A stretch of DNA of 64,000 nt from Marinitoga lauensis (GCF_004135675.1 NZ_QHLX01000001.1:124001-188000), one strand, 5' to 3'; shown: positions 1-11,993, counted from the first letter of the stretch. The notes: generated by a model from the sequence alone, not told the origin. Translations and numbers: made by a program.

Positions 1-2
1 CT

Positions 3-551
3 GCAATATTAATATTTTTTGTATTGATTATATCCTGGGGATTTTCATTTAATTTATTAACGTTAGGTACATATGGATTTACTTCTTCATCGACATCATT
101 AGATATTTCAAATTGGGATGATACATTTAAAAAGTTTGATTATTATTCATTTAAAATTGCTATAATGTATCCAGCTGAAGATTCTCCTGAAATGCTTTTT
201 GGACCATATTTCGGATATACTATTTATGATAATTTGGATAAAACTCAGTTGAAAGATCTAAACTCAATAATAGAAAATACTGGATATGAATTAGGAATTG
301 TTACTTTATATAATACTGACTTTTTATTTAATACAAAATTTAATGTGATGGCATTGGGTGGTATTCACACAGAAGATCAATTTCAATCATTATCCACTTC
401 AATAAGTATAAATCTTGGATTATCTTATAAAGTTTCAACTATTGATATTTTTCTTCTTGGAGGATATGAATCCAGATATTTTACAACAGAAAATAAAATG
501 GTAACAATTAATTATTTGCCAGTATCCATGGGAGTGGAGGTGCTTTTTTAA
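3..551 (+). CDS. Beta-barrel-like envelope protein, 5' end cut by the window
   Basis: The reading frame is open from the window edge, so the true start lies upstream. The first ~16 visible residues are strongly hydrophobic (AILIFFVLIISWGF), like a signal peptide. The rest alternates short beta-type stretches (FGPYFGYTIYD, SISINLGLSYKV, IFLLGGYESRYF) and ends in a terminal Phe (GVEVLF), as is common in outer-membrane barrels. No family was recognised. It stops 3 bases before mutS2, and the mutS2 ribosome binding site GGAGGTG lies inside its last codons, so the two are probably co-transcribed. A barrel in the Thermotogota outer envelope (toga) is an inference from the pattern only. Confidence 0.5.
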   Translation, partial: AILIFFVLIISWGFSFNLLTLGTYGFTSSSTSLDISNWDDTFKKFDYYSFKIAIMYPAEDSPEMLFGPYFGYTIYDNLDKTQLKDLNSIIENTGYELGIVTLYNTDFLFNTKFNVMALGGIHTEDQFQSLSTSISINLGLSYKVSTIDIFLLGGYESRYFTTENKMVTINYLPVSMGVEVLF

Positions 552-554
552 TTA

Positions 555-2865
555 ATGAATCTAAAAACATATAATGATCTTGAAATAAATAAAATATTAG
601 AAATTATATCAGGTTTTTCATCTTCGGTATATGGAAAAAATTTTATTATAAAAAATTTTGAATATATAAAAGATTACGATGTGTTGAAAAATAAGTATGA
701 AATTATTGAAGAGTTTAACAATTTCATTATAAAATATGGTGAATTTGATTTAAGGGGTATTCCATCCATATATTCTGAAATTGAAAAAATTGAAAATAAT
801 ATATATTTAACCCCTGTGGAATATAAAAGAATTTCAAACTTTTTATCTCAATCATTAAATATAATAAAAGAAAATAAAACTTTTTTAAAAGGTTATAATA
901 ATTTAGAAAAAATAATTTTTTCTATACCCGATACTATGGATTATGTAAAATTAGTAGATAAGTCTATCGATGAAGATGGTAACATAAAAGATACCGCAAG
1001 TGATAATTTGAGACAATTAAGAAGAAAAATTGAAACTGTTAAAAAAAACTTATATACTTCATTAAAGCGAATCATATCCAAATATCATAAATACATAGCT
1101 TTGGAGAGACCTACATTAAAAAATAATAGATACTGCATCGTTATAAAATCAGAACATAAAAGTAAAATTGATGGAACTATTATAGCTTATTCCGATAGTG
1201 GTGTTTCGGCATATATAGAGCCATATGAAGTTGGTAGATTAAATTCAGAATTATCAGACTTAATCGCTTCAGAAAAAGCTGAAATTTCAAGAATATTGGG
1301 AAAAATATTTTTAGAAACCAATAAAAATTTGTACAACATAAATAAAACAATAAAAATTATTGAATATATTGATGGATTAAATGCAAAAATAAGATATGCT
1401 AAAAAAAATAGTTATATATTTTCATTACCAAAGAAAAATGAAAATACTATTTATTTAGATGGTATAAGACATCCGTTGATAGAAAAAGAAAAGGTTATTC
1501 CTGTAAATTTAAAATTGCCTGAAAAAAAATTAGGGATGATAATCACAGGTCCAAATACAGGCGGAAAAACTGTGGTATTGAAATCTGTCGGTCTTAGTAT
1601 TGTATTTGCACATTCGGTTTTCCCAATACCAGCATATAATGCCAAAATACCATATTTTAAAAATATTTTTACAGATATAGGTGATGAACAAAGTATTGAA
1701 CAAACATTAAGTACTTTTTCTGCTCATTTAAAAAATGTAAAATTTATTCTTGACAATGCTGATAATAAGTCCCTAATATTAATAGATGAATTAGGAACCG
1801 GAACAGATCCTATTGAAGGTTCTGCGTTAGCATTAGCTATTATTGAAAAGCTAATTGAATTAAATTCAACCTTTTTTGTTACCTCTCATTTATCTGCTGT
1901 AAAAACTTTTTCTATAGAAAACAAAAAACTGTTATCTGCCTCAATGGGATTTGATAAAGAAAATTTATCCCCTACTTATAGACTATTGGTAGGTGTTCCT
2001 GGTGCTTCTCATGCTATAGATATTGCAGAAAAATTAGGATTGCCAGAAGATGTATTATTAAAAGCTAATAATTTTCTTAGTAAAGAACAGGTTTTTGATG
2101 AAAAAATTTTGGAAAATTTAACGCAAATTTATGAGGAACTTGAAAAAGAAAAAGAAGAACATAAATTAAAACATAAGGAAGTTATATCTTTAAAAGAAAG
2201 TTTAGAGGAAAAAATGAAATTGCTGAAAAAAAGGAAATAGAAAAAATTGATAAAGAAATAAAACAATATAAGGAATATTTAAAAGATTTAAAAAAAGAAA
2301 TAGATCACTATATAAATATTTTAAAAAAGAAAGGGATATAGATAAAATAAGACATCTAGGAAAATTAGTTGAAACTAAAAAAAGGAAATAGATAATATAA
2401 ATATTCAAAAAAAGGAAAGTAACATTAGATATGTTAAAAAAGGAGACATTGTAAATATATCGGGAGAAAAAGCGAAGGTTATAAAGGTTAAAGGAAAAAA
2501 AATACTTGTAAGCTTTATTGATAAACCCTTTGAATTAACTGTTTCAATTGATGAAATAGATTTAAAAAAAGATGAAATAAAAAAAGACAATAATGTAAGT
2601 AACAAAGTTCATATTATTAAGAATGTCAAAAATGAAATAGACATACGTGGTCAAACGGTAGAAGAAGCTTTACCTGAAGTGGAAAAATTTATATCTGATT
2701 TATTAGCTTCAAATTTAAATGGTGGATATATTATTCACGGTAAAGGTACTGGTAAATTGGCTTTAGGAATCTGGAATTATTTAAGAAAAATAAAAGAGTA
2801 AAAACATTTAGATTGGGTAATGATAAAGAAGGGGAACAGGAGTTACATTTATAGAAGTAAAATAG
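555..2865 (+). CDS. mutS2: Endonuclease MutS2 (frame broken by several indels)
   Basis: MutS2 is an ABC-type ATPase with a C-terminal Smr nuclease domain. It acts on recombination intermediates and, in some bacteria, rescues collided ribosomes. The frame from ATG 555 carries the MutS core, Walker A GPNTGGKT (about residue 332), Walker B LILIDELGTGTDP and the TSHLSAVK switch, but stops at 2240. The other frames continue with a Lys/Glu coiled coil, a KOW-like stretch (VKKGDIVNISGEKAKVIK) and the Smr motif DIRGQTVEEAL plus HGKGTGKL. The family ending GTGVTFIEV is recovered only after adding one G to the run at 2831-2834. Changes are needed near 2215, 2330-2400, 2795 and 2831. Repaired length is about 770 residues, normal for the family. 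Confidence 0.93.
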
Positions 2866-2911
2866 CAAAATATGTTTTAATTTATTCTAATCCCTCATTG
2901 GAGGTGTATTT

Positions 2912-4983
2912 ATGTTCGCACTCGATATAGGAACGAGATTTATCGTAGGAATAATATCTGATATGATAAATGACTCAGAAATAATAATAAAAGATGTTGC
3001 TATTAAAGAACATGAAAACAGAGCTATGTTAGATGGACAAATTCATGATGTTACAAAAGTTTCAAAAGGAGTAGAGAAAATAATTAATGAATTAAAGAAA
3101 AACAATAATAATGAGACAAAAAACGTTGCTGTTGCTCTGGCTGGAAGATTTTTAGTAACAGCCGTAGGAGAATATGAAAAGGATATATCTGAATTTAAAC
3201 ATATTGATTACAATACAATGAAAGGACTTGAATTAGAAGCTGTAAAAAATGCTGTGGAAAATCTTGATATAGAGAAAAATTTTTATTGTGTTGGTTATTC
3301 AGTATTATATTATGAATTGGATGGAGAATGGATAAAAAAACTTGAAGGTCAAAAAGGTAATATGGCTAAAGTTAAAGTAATCGCGGCTTTTTTGCCTAAA
3401 AATGTTGTTGATGCCATGCTTGCAGTATTGGAATTAAATGGTCTAGAACCAGTCCATATTACACTTGAACCTATTGCAGCAATGAATTTAATTGTACCAG
3501 AAGATTTAAGAACATTGAATATTGCAATGGTTGATGTTGGTGCAGGAACAAGTGATATTGCCATATCGAAAGATGGAACTATTATTGGTTATGGTATGGT
3601 CCCAATGGCTGGAGATGAAATTTCTGAGGCAATTTCTAAAGAATTACTGGTTGATTTTAAAACCGCTGAGCGAATAAAAAGGACATTGAATTCTAAAGAA
3701 AATAAAACTTTTAAATATAAAGATATATTGGATTTTGAACATGAAATAACAAAAGAAGAAGTTATGCAAATAATTGAGCCTGTAATAGACGAAATTACCA
3801 GTAAAATTTCAGAAAAAATTCTTGAATTAAACGGAAAACCGCCCATAGCTGTTATGGTTGTTGGTGGTGGTGGAAAAGTTCCAGAGTTTATAGATAAACT
3901 ATCCTTAAAATTAAATTTATCAAGAAATAGAATTACTCTAAAAGATATTAAAAATATAGATTATGTTAAATTTGCAGATAATGTAAATTTTGAAGGCAGT
4001 GAATTTATTACTCCTGTTGGAATAGCTTACGTGGCACATAAAAATGAAGGAAATGTTTTTGCCAGAGTAATGGTTAACAATAAACCTATAAATATGATGC
4101 TTGTTGGTGGAAATATTTCGGTTATACAGGTTTTATTACAGGCAGGATTTACAATAAATGATCTTGTTGGAAAACCGGCACCTGCAATATCTTATGAATT
4201 AAATGGTGAATTGAAATTTATACCTGGTGAAAAAGGAAAAGAAGCTCCATTAAAATAAATGGTTTATTATCAGATTTAAAAACTCCTATAAAACCAGGAG
4301 ACATTATTGAAGTAGGAAAACCTGAAGATGGTAAAATAAAAAAAGCGTTTTTAAAAGATATAATAAAACCATATAAGATATTTATTGATGGTCAAAAATA
4401 TGAAATATATCCAAGAATATTAAAAAACGGAAAGGACATCAGTATTGAAGAAGAATTAAATGATGGAGATAAGATAGAAACCAAAAAACCATATGTTAAA
4501 GATATAACTTTAGAGTCATCAGTAATAAAATTCGTTATTAATAATATTCCTTATGAGATTCCAGCAGGCAAAATACTCTTAAGGAATGGTGTTATATTAG
4601 GTGATTTTGATGAATTAAATGATAATGATAATCTAAGTTCCAAAATTCTAGAATTACCAACTATTAGAGATTTCGTAAATATAAAACCAGAAAAATATAT
4701 AACGGTGACATTAAATGGAAATAATATAGAATTACCCATTGAAGAAATTATTATAAAAGATGGAAATAACAGCATAATTGATATTAATAGTAAAGTTTAT
4801 AACGATATGAATTTGAAAGTTGAAAAAATAGAAAAAGACATTAAATTATTAGACCTATTTTTACATATTGATTTTGATATTTCTAATTTTACAAAATATA
4901 GAATATATATAAACAATAAAGAAATCTTTAGTTTTAATGAAAAAATAAATAATGGAGATAATATAAGGATGGAGTTTGAATGA
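2912..4983 (+). CDS. FtsA-like actin-fold ATPase with C-terminal repeat tail
   Basis: The N-terminal ~370 residues have the FtsA/PilM actin fold: phosphate loop FALDIGTRFIVGI, an SHS2-type insertion, VDVGAGTSDIAI (about residue 210) and adenosine motif VMVVGGGGKVPEF. It is distinct from the canonical ftsA at 61695-63005. A single indel near 4250 breaks the frame (LK then stop; restored as INGLLSDL). The recovered C-terminal ~290 residues are 4-5 diverged units of about 50-60 residues, each with a pattern like 'VNNKPI', 'LKNG', 'LNDGDKI', which resembles a beta-grasp/SLBB-type repeat. RBS GGAGGTG precedes ATG 2912, and the stop overlaps acpS by 4 bases. Similar long FtsA-domain proteins occur in Firmicutes. 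Its role is unknown; a cell envelope or cytoskeletal function is inferred. Confidence 0.75.
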
Positions 4984-5333
4984 TAAAAGGTATTGGTATA
5001 GATATTGTAGAAATAAATAGAATATCTCAAGGAATTGAAAATAAAGTTTTAAGTAATGAAGAAATTGAAATATTAAATGGTTTTACTGGAAATAGAAGGA
5101 AACAGGAATTTATAGCAGGAAGATTTTCTGCAAAAGAATCCTTAATAAAAGCTTTTGGAACTTTTATACCATATAAAAATATAACTATTATTAACGATGA
5201 AAAAGGGAAACCTTATTTTAGCGAAAAAACAATAGAATATTTAAAACAAAACTTTGGTAATTGCAAATTACATCTTTCTATTTCTCATGAAAGAAATTAT
5301 GCTACATCAATTGTTATAATCGAAGATAATTAA
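4980..5333 (+). CDS. acpS: Holo-[acyl-carrier-protein] synthase
   Basis: AcpS transfers 4'-phosphopantetheine from coenzyme A to the serine of acyl carrier protein, activating it for fatty acid synthesis in the cytoplasm. The 117-residue length is typical. The N-terminal motif GIGIDIVEINRI holds the Mg-binding Asp, and FSAKESLIKAFG (about residues 49-60) holds the second conserved Glu/Lys set. The C-terminal HLSISHERNYA is also typical. The start ATG overlaps the stop of the FtsA-like gene (ATGA), which implies translational coupling. Its substrate gene acpP lies about 2 kb downstream on the other strand. The frame is intact. Confidence 0.96.
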   Translation: MIKGIGIDIVEINRISQGIENKVLSNEEIEILNGFTGNRRKQEFIAGRFSAKESLIKAFGTFIPYKNITIINDEKGKPYFSEKTIEYLKQNFGNCKLHLSISHERNYATSIVIIEDN

Positions 5334-5350
5334 GACAGATGGAGGTTTAT

Positions 5351-7348
<1,998 letters not shown>

Positions 7349-7380
7349 GAAGAACGCGAAAACTCGCGTTCTTCTTTTTT
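7349..7380 (+). terminator. Intrinsic terminator after ligA
   Basis: A perfect 11-bp stem (7349-7359 with 7364-7374) closes a 4-base loop and is followed by T6 at 7375-7380. It directly follows the ligA stop. The convergent acpP gene ends at 7410. Confidence 0.93.
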
Positions 7381-7409
7381 CCAAAAAGAGGGTTCAGGTT
7401 CGGTGAAGG

Positions 7410-7646
7410 TTATTTACTTGCTAATATTTCTACAATGTCTCCAACAGTTTTTATTTTTTCTAATTCTGAATCATCAATAGCAATACCTAATTCATTTTCA
7501 AAATCCATTGTTAAATCTACTAATTCTAATGAGTCTAATTCTAAATCATCCGTTAAACTTGCATCTTCTGTAATTTTTTCTTTTTCAATACTTAAGCTAT
7601 CAGCCATAATTTCAGCTACTTTTTCAAATAATTCTTTTTTGTCCAT
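7410..7646 (-). CDS. acpP: Acyl carrier protein
   Basis: A small acidic 78-residue protein that carries growing acyl chains on 4'-phosphopantetheine during fatty acid synthesis. The attachment serine is in LELDSLELVDLTMDFE (the DSL motif, about residue 38). Start ATG 7646 has a strong AGGAGG upstream. It follows the flavin oxidoreductase gene by 22 bases on the same strand, so the two are likely one transcript under the upstream TetR regulator. The frame is intact. Confidence 0.96.
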   Translation of the reverse strand: MDKKELFEKVAEIMADSLSIEKEKITEDASLTDDLELDSLELVDLTMDFENELGIAIDDSELEKIKTVGDIVEILASK

Positions 7647-7668
7647 ATTTTCTCCTCCTTACAATTTT

Positions 7669-8726
7669 TTAATTTTCAAATAATTCTTTTATGATATCTT
7701 CAACCTTTTGAATTTTATTAATTTTTGAAACAGCTCCTCCAGTGAAAACAAATCCTTCTTCAATATTACCAATTGCAGCGTTATATAATGCTTTTGCTAT
7801 ACAATATGGTGCCGTTTTAAAGTTACATGTTTTTATACAATGATACCTACATTCATATGGATGTTTTTCACCTTTTTCCACAGATTCAATAAACGAATTT
7901 TTCAAAGCTCTTCCTGGTAATCCAACAGGACTTTTTATTATTGTAATATCTTCGTCTTTAGCGCTTATAATAACTTCTTTGAATTTTATATCTGCATCAC
8001 ATTCTTCAGTTGCAATAAAGCGCGTTCCCAATTGAACAGCATCCGCACCTAAACTTAAAACTCTTTCAACATCTTCCTTTGAATATAATCCTCCACCTGC
8101 AATTAATGGTATAGATTTTCCATAACTTTTTTCTAATTCTAATAAATATTCTTTGACTATTGGAATATTATGTTCTAGTTTACTTTTTTCCGATGAAATC
8201 TCATTTCTTTTATAACCCAAATGTCCTCCAGCCAAAGGTCCTTCTAAAACAAAAGCATCAGGGAGGTATTCATATTTAGATAACCATCGTTTTACAATTA
8301 CTTGAGCTGCTTTTAAAGAAGAAACAATAGGAACTAATTTGGTTTTACTATCTTTCTTTAAAAATGATGGTAAAGATAATGGTAATCCAGCACCGGAAAA
8401 AATAATATCTATTCCTTCATCAATAGCAGTTTTTACCATTTCAGCATAATCTGTCAATGCCACCATAATATTTACACCTATAATGCCTTTGGTCTTTGCT
8501 TTTGCCTTTCTAATATAATTTTTTAAACTTTCTATATTGGCTTTTCTATAGTTTTTTATATTGGAAAAAAAACCTATTCCTGCTGTGCCAATAACACCTA
8601 TTCCGCCAGCATTTGCTACTGCAGATGCTAATCCATCTAATGAAATTCCAACAGCCATTCCACCTTGAACAATAGGATATTTTGTTTCAATATCACCAAT
8701 TTTTAGTTTTTTAAAAATAATCTCAC
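7669..8726 (-). CDS. FMN-dependent enoyl-ACP reductase II / nitronate monooxygenase-like enzyme
   Basis: A TIM-barrel flavoprotein of the 2-nitropropane dioxygenase/FabK superfamily. Family marks include PIVQGGMAVGIS near the N-terminus, GVNIMVAL, EGPLAGGHLGYK, IPLIAGGGLYS and GADAVQLGTRFIA, the FMN-phosphate region. A CRYHCIKTC cysteine cluster near the C-terminus is typical of a YrpB-like subgroup rather than classic FabK. The first ATG in the long frame (8658) cuts off the conserved N-terminal strand. Reading upstream, a GTG at 8726 becomes in frame if one T is added in the T5 run near 8711-8715. Position between tetR and acpP favours a FabK-like role in fatty acid synthesis, but sequence alone does not exclude nitronate monooxygenase. 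Confidence 0.75.
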
Positions 8727-8740
8727 CTCACCTTATTAAA

Positions 8741-8753
8741 TGACCGTCGGTCA
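8741..8753. promoter_or_regulatory. TetR-type operator in front of the flavin oxidoreductase gene
   Basis: A perfect 13-base palindrome, TGACC-GTC-GGTCA. On the minus strand it lies 4 bases downstream of a TATAAT (8758-8763), where transcription would start. The same half-sites with a different 3-base centre stand in front of tetR at 9425-9437. Placement downstream of the -10 box suggests repression by blocking polymerase. Confidence 0.72.
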
Positions 8754-8775
8754 GTTAATTATAAAAATAAAAAAA

Positions 8776-9414
8776 TTATTTTTTTAAGCTTTTTCTCATA
8801 AAATCAATATAGTAATCTAAAATTTCTGAAGCAGGAAATTTCTCATCCCAATTTTCATATAATTTTTTTCTCAATTCAAATTGTTGAACAACTCCTATAG
8901 TTTGTAACCATAATAACATAGACATTTTAGTAATATCGACGTCTTCTCTTATTGATCCGTCATCTATTCCCTTTAAAATTAGCAACTTTAAAATATCATA
9001 AATTTCTTCACTTTTTTCATATGAATTTATTACTAATGGCTCAGTAGTATCCAAATCAGCTTTTTCAGATTCATATTTTATTACAAAACTATAATAATCT
9101 GGATATTCTCTATAAAATTTAATATAAGCCCTTCCCATATTCAAAATTTTATCTAATCCATTTTTAGCTAATTTTATATCATTTTTGATTATATTTTCCA
9201 ATATTTTTAACCCTTCATATACTAAAGAAAAAAATAAATCCTTTTTACTTGAAAAATACAGGTACAACGTACCCTTTGCCATTTTTAATTCTCTGGCAAT
9301 TTCATTCATAGATGTATTTTCATATCCTTTTTCATAGAAAATTTTTTTTGCAGTTTCCATTATTAGTTTTTTCTTTTTTTGAATTTTTTCTTCATCGTAA
9401 TTATGTCTTGCCAT
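8776..9414 (-). CDS. TetR/AcrR family transcriptional regulator
   Basis: A repressor with an N-terminal helix-turn-helix (TSMNEIARELKMAKGTLYLYF, about residues 33-53, shown here as a 21-residue span in two parts: TSMNEIARELKM and AKGTLYLYF) and an all-helical ligand domain of about 150 residues. I choose ATG 9414 (MARHNYDEEK) over the upstream ATG 9438 because AAAGGG sits 5 bases before it and the upstream start would lie inside the operator. About 212 residues, normal for the family. It is first in a tetR - flavin oxidoreductase - acpP operon, so a role in sensing a fatty acyl or related ligand is an inference. Palindromes at 8741 and 9425 are its likely binding sites. Confidence 0.9.
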   Translation of the reverse strand: MARHNYDEEKIQKKKKLIMETAKKIFYEKGYENTSMNEIARELKMAKGTLYLYFSSKKDLFFSLVYEGLKILENIIKNDIKLAKNGLDKILNMGRAYIKFYREYPDYYSFVIKYESEKADLDTTEPLVINSYEKSEEIYDILKLLILKGIDDGSIREDVDITKMSMLLWLQTIGVVQQFELRKKLYENWDEKFPASEILDYYIDFMRKSLKK

Positions 9415-9424
9415 AAAAACCCTT

Positions 9425-9437
9425 TGACCATTGGTCA
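9425..9437. promoter_or_regulatory. TetR-type operator in front of tetR (autoregulation)
   Basis: A perfect palindrome, TGACC-ATT-GGTCA, lying 9 bases downstream of the tetR -10 box and 10 bases before the chosen ATG. It shares both half-sites with the 8741-8753 palindrome. Confidence 0.75.
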
Positions 9438-9446
9438 TTTTTTATG

Positions 9447-9475
9447 ATTATAACATTTTTATTTTTATTTGTCAA
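9447..9475 (-). promoter_or_regulatory. Consensus sigma-70 promoter of tetR
   Basis: Read on the minus strand: TTGACA (9475-9470), a 17-base spacer, then TATAAT (9452-9447) preceded by TGT, giving an extended -10. Both hexamers match the consensus exactly. Confidence 0.85.
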
Positions 9476-9762
9476 TATGCAAAAAAACAAATGATTTTTC
9501 ATTAATTTTAATATTTAATCAAATTAAAGATTTTTATTATTAATTTGAAATATTTTTCTCTAAATTAACTCATGAAATGATAAATTTGATGATATTAAAT
9601 ATTTTAAATAATTATATTCTCCAACAACTACTAATAAATTAGGAAATGAAATTAGTGAAGTTGACGCAAGATTATTGATAGAAAGAATTTATGGAATTCT
9701 TCATTTTTTTATTTATTTTTAAGAAGTATATGATATAATAAGTGAGAAAGGAGTGTGATAAA
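9476..9762 (+). other. Non-coding gap with possible gene remnant and yqeY -10 box
   Basis: The longest stretch without an assigned gene. From about 9620 to 9720 one plus-strand frame reads as ordinary coding sequence (NEISEVDARLLIERIYGIL) and ends at TAA, but it lacks a start, an RBS and upstream extension. It may be the tail of a decayed gene. The right end has TGATATAAT at 9731-9739, an extended -10 box for yqeY. The remainder is AT-rich with nothing I can name. Confidence 0.35.
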
Positions 9763-10200
9763 ATGGATTTAAAATCTAAATTAAATGAAGATATGAAAAA
9801 ATTTATGAAAGAAAAAAACACAAAAGCATTAAACGCTATAAAAATTCTAAAAACTGAAATGAAAAAGGCCGAGGTTGAAAAACAAAGAGAATTAAATGAC
9901 GATGAAATAATATCCTTAATTAGAAAACAAATAAAAATGAGACAGGATTCCATTGAACAATATAAATCCGCAGGTAGAGAAGATTTAGTTTCTGAAGAAG
10001 AATATGAGTTAAACATTTTAAAAGAATATCTTCCTCCAGAAATGTCCGATGAAGAACTTGAAAAAATTATTAAAAATATAATATCTGATTTAGGTGAAAA
10101 TGTTAAGTTCGGACAGGTAATGGGAAAAGTTATGAAAGAATTGAAAGGGAAAGTTGATGGTAACAGAGTAAATTCTATAGTAAAAAAATTGTTAGGTTGA
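9763..10200 (+). CDS. yqeY: GatB/YqeY family protein
   Basis: A stand-alone protein with the YqeY fold, related to the C-terminal tRNA-binding domain of GatB/GatE. Its cellular role is not firmly known. I choose ATG 9763 (MDLKSKLNED) because AAGGAGTG lies just upstream. Family features are the N-terminal DMKKFMKEKNTKALNAIK, IRKQIKMRQDSIEQY, LPPEMSDEEL and the C-terminal FGQVMGKVMKELKGKVDG. At 145 residues it has the usual length. The next gene begins 2 bases after its stop. Confidence 0.93.
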   Translation: MDLKSKLNEDMKKFMKEKNTKALNAIKILKTEMKKAEVEKQRELNDDEIISLIRKQIKMRQDSIEQYKSAGREDLVSEEEYELNILKEYLPPEMSDEELEKIIKNIISDLGENVKFGQVMGKVMKELKGKVDGNRVNSIVKKLLG

Positions 10201-10202
10201 TT

Positions 10203-11370
10203 ATGAGGAAACTTATAATATTACTATTTTTAATTATTTCACTTACTAATTTTTCTCAAATAAAAATAAAAAAAGAAAATATTTTACTAAAGAAAAGCTC
10301 AAATTCATGGATTATTAATCAATTTATAGATGAATTTGAGTCAAAGCTTTCTTATTCCTATAATGTATATATATATGATAAAAAAAATAGTCAAAATTTA
10401 AATTATGATGTAGAAATAAATTTTACAGAAGATTCTTCAAAAAATACCATCAGAATTCTAGCTACTTTTGATGGAACCAGAATAGATTTAACTGAAAAAA
10501 TTAAAAATAATAAAGATTGGATTAAAGTTTTTTCTACAAAAATCCTTGAAAAAATTTCTTTTAAAAGACTTAAATACAGCAAAAATTGGAATTTTCTTCA
10601 ATTAACTTTTTGGGATGGAATAGATGAATACCCAATGATTTCTCCAGATAAAAATAAAATAATTTTTATTTCTGATAGATATATTGGAAATAGAAATGTA
10701 TGGGGTTATGATTTAGTAGAAAATAAATATATTAATATACCTCTTAATTTTTCATCTGAATATTTTCCTAATATAACAGAAGATGGATCATATGTGTTTC
10801 AAAGTTCTCTATATGGGAAATGGGATGTTTTAATATATAATCCAGAAAATGAAGAGATAAAAAGGATTTCCGATGATTCATATAATGCCTATACTCCATA
10901 CTATTATAAAGGAAATATTTATTTTTCTGCCGAAGAACGAAATGGAGAAAGCTGGACAGAAATTTATAAATATAACATAAAAGAAAGTAAAATCGATAAA
11001 ATTACTTCTTTAAAAATACTTTTAAATTTAGACCTACTATGTGGAAAAATAAAATAATTTTTCAGATGATAAATCCTAAAAACGGACGAAATGATATATG
11101 CGTAATAGAAAACCATAATATTAAAACAATTATATCTTCTGATGTGAGCGAAGTTGATCCATTTGGTTTTGGAAAATATATTGTATATTCAAAGCCAAAA
11201 GATGGATATTATAGAATTACTTTATATAATACTGAAAACAACAAAGAAATTCCTTTAACTAGCAATATATCTGACGATACATTTTATCCTTCAGCATATA
11301 ATAATATTATCTTATTTTCATTGTATTATAAAAATGGGAGCCAGATATTTTTGCAATCCGACTCCCTTAA
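10203..11370 (+). CDS. TolB-like exported beta-propeller protein
   Basis: ATG 10203 begins a signal peptide (MRKLIILLFLIISLTNFS). After an N-terminal region of ~110 residues, WD40/PD40-type blades recur: DEYPMISPDKNKIIFISDR, YFPNITEDGSYVFQSS, AYTPYYYKGNIYFSAE. This matches TolB-like periplasmic propellers. The frame breaks near 11030 (restored as FKFRPTMWKNKIIF) and at the G3 run 11336-11338, where adding one G gives NGEPDIFAIRLP and a stop at 11370. The repaired length is about 390 residues. It follows yqeY by 2 bases and ends just before the convergent cheW. No Tol/Pal partners are nearby, so its specific role is unknown. Confidence 0.7.
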
Positions 11371-11375
11371 TTGTT

Positions 11376-11831
11376 TTATTTTATCACTTTTTCTAATTCT
11401 ATTTTTTCTTCTTTTGATAATATTTTTTCAACATCTATCAAAAATATCATACTATCGTCTGTTTTTATTATACCGCTGATATAATCGGCTTTATTTCCAC
11501 CAACTGAAGGAGACTCTTCAATTTGCTCCTGTTTTATATTCATTACCTCTTTCACTTCATCAACCATTAATCCAAATTTTTTTTCACCAATTTTTACTAC
11601 CAAAATTTTTGCTTTATTTTTATCTTCAAATTGAGGATAGCTAAATTTAATCCTTAAATTAATAACAGGTAAAACACCATCTCTAAAATTAACAATTCCT
11701 TCTATAAAATCGGATGATTCTGGAACTTTAGTTGTTTTTTGATATTCTATAACAGTATCCACATGATTAATATCAATGGCAAACTTCTCATCTTCAATAT
11801 TAAAGCTTACAGCCTTTAATTCAACAGACAT
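11376..11831 (-). CDS. cheW: Chemotaxis coupling protein CheW
   Basis: CheW links chemoreceptors to the histidine kinase CheA in membrane-associated arrays. The 151-residue protein is a single CheW domain. Typical segments are FAIDINHVDTVIEY, VPESSDFIEGIVNFRDGVLPVINL and FGLMVDEVKEVMNI. RBS AAAGGAGGGG precedes ATG 11831. It lies divergent to a chemoreceptor gene, sharing a 220-base intergenic region with promoters in both directions, so the two may serve one signalling array. No cheA is in this window. Confidence 0.95.
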   Translation of the reverse strand: MSVELKAVSFNIEDEKFAIDINHVDTVIEYQKTTKVPESSDFIEGIVNFRDGVLPVINLRIKFSYPQFEDKNKAKILVVKIGEKKFGLMVDEVKEVMNIKQEQIEESPSVGGNKADYISGIIKTDDSMIFLIDVEKILSKEEKIELEKVIK

Positions 11832-11857
11832 ATTTACCCCTCCTTTACTTTTATTAT

Positions 11858-11866
11858 ATTATATCA
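11858..11866 (-). promoter_or_regulatory. Extended -10 box of cheW
   Basis: Minus-strand TGATATAAT about 27 bases before the cheW start codon. No convincing -35 hexamer is seen, as is common for TGn-type promoters. Confidence 0.5.
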
Positions 11867-11993
11867 TAAATAATTATATTTTGAAACATAAAAACAGCGT
11901 AAAAAATTATCGTGTATATCAGTTTTATACAAATATATTTATTTAAATTTAATTAAGCAAAATAATTACTGTGTATGTTAAATTTCATATAAT

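Noticed and set aside
2202..2865. Reading the mutS2 tail as separate small genes or a pseudogene.
   Set aside because: The frames together spell a normal MutS2 C-terminus including the Smr domain, so indels are the simpler explanation.
7435..7683. Open frames opposite real genes, for example opposite acpP, ligA and rex.
   Set aside because: They have no RBS, low-complexity Ser/Phe/Ile composition and mirror a well-supported gene on the other strand.
11376..11479. Extension of the TolB-like protein into a hydrophobic tail (residues such as FILSLFLILFFLLLIIFF).
   Set aside because: That tail is the antisense of cheW. Adding one G at 11336-11338 restores a natural propeller ending at 11370.
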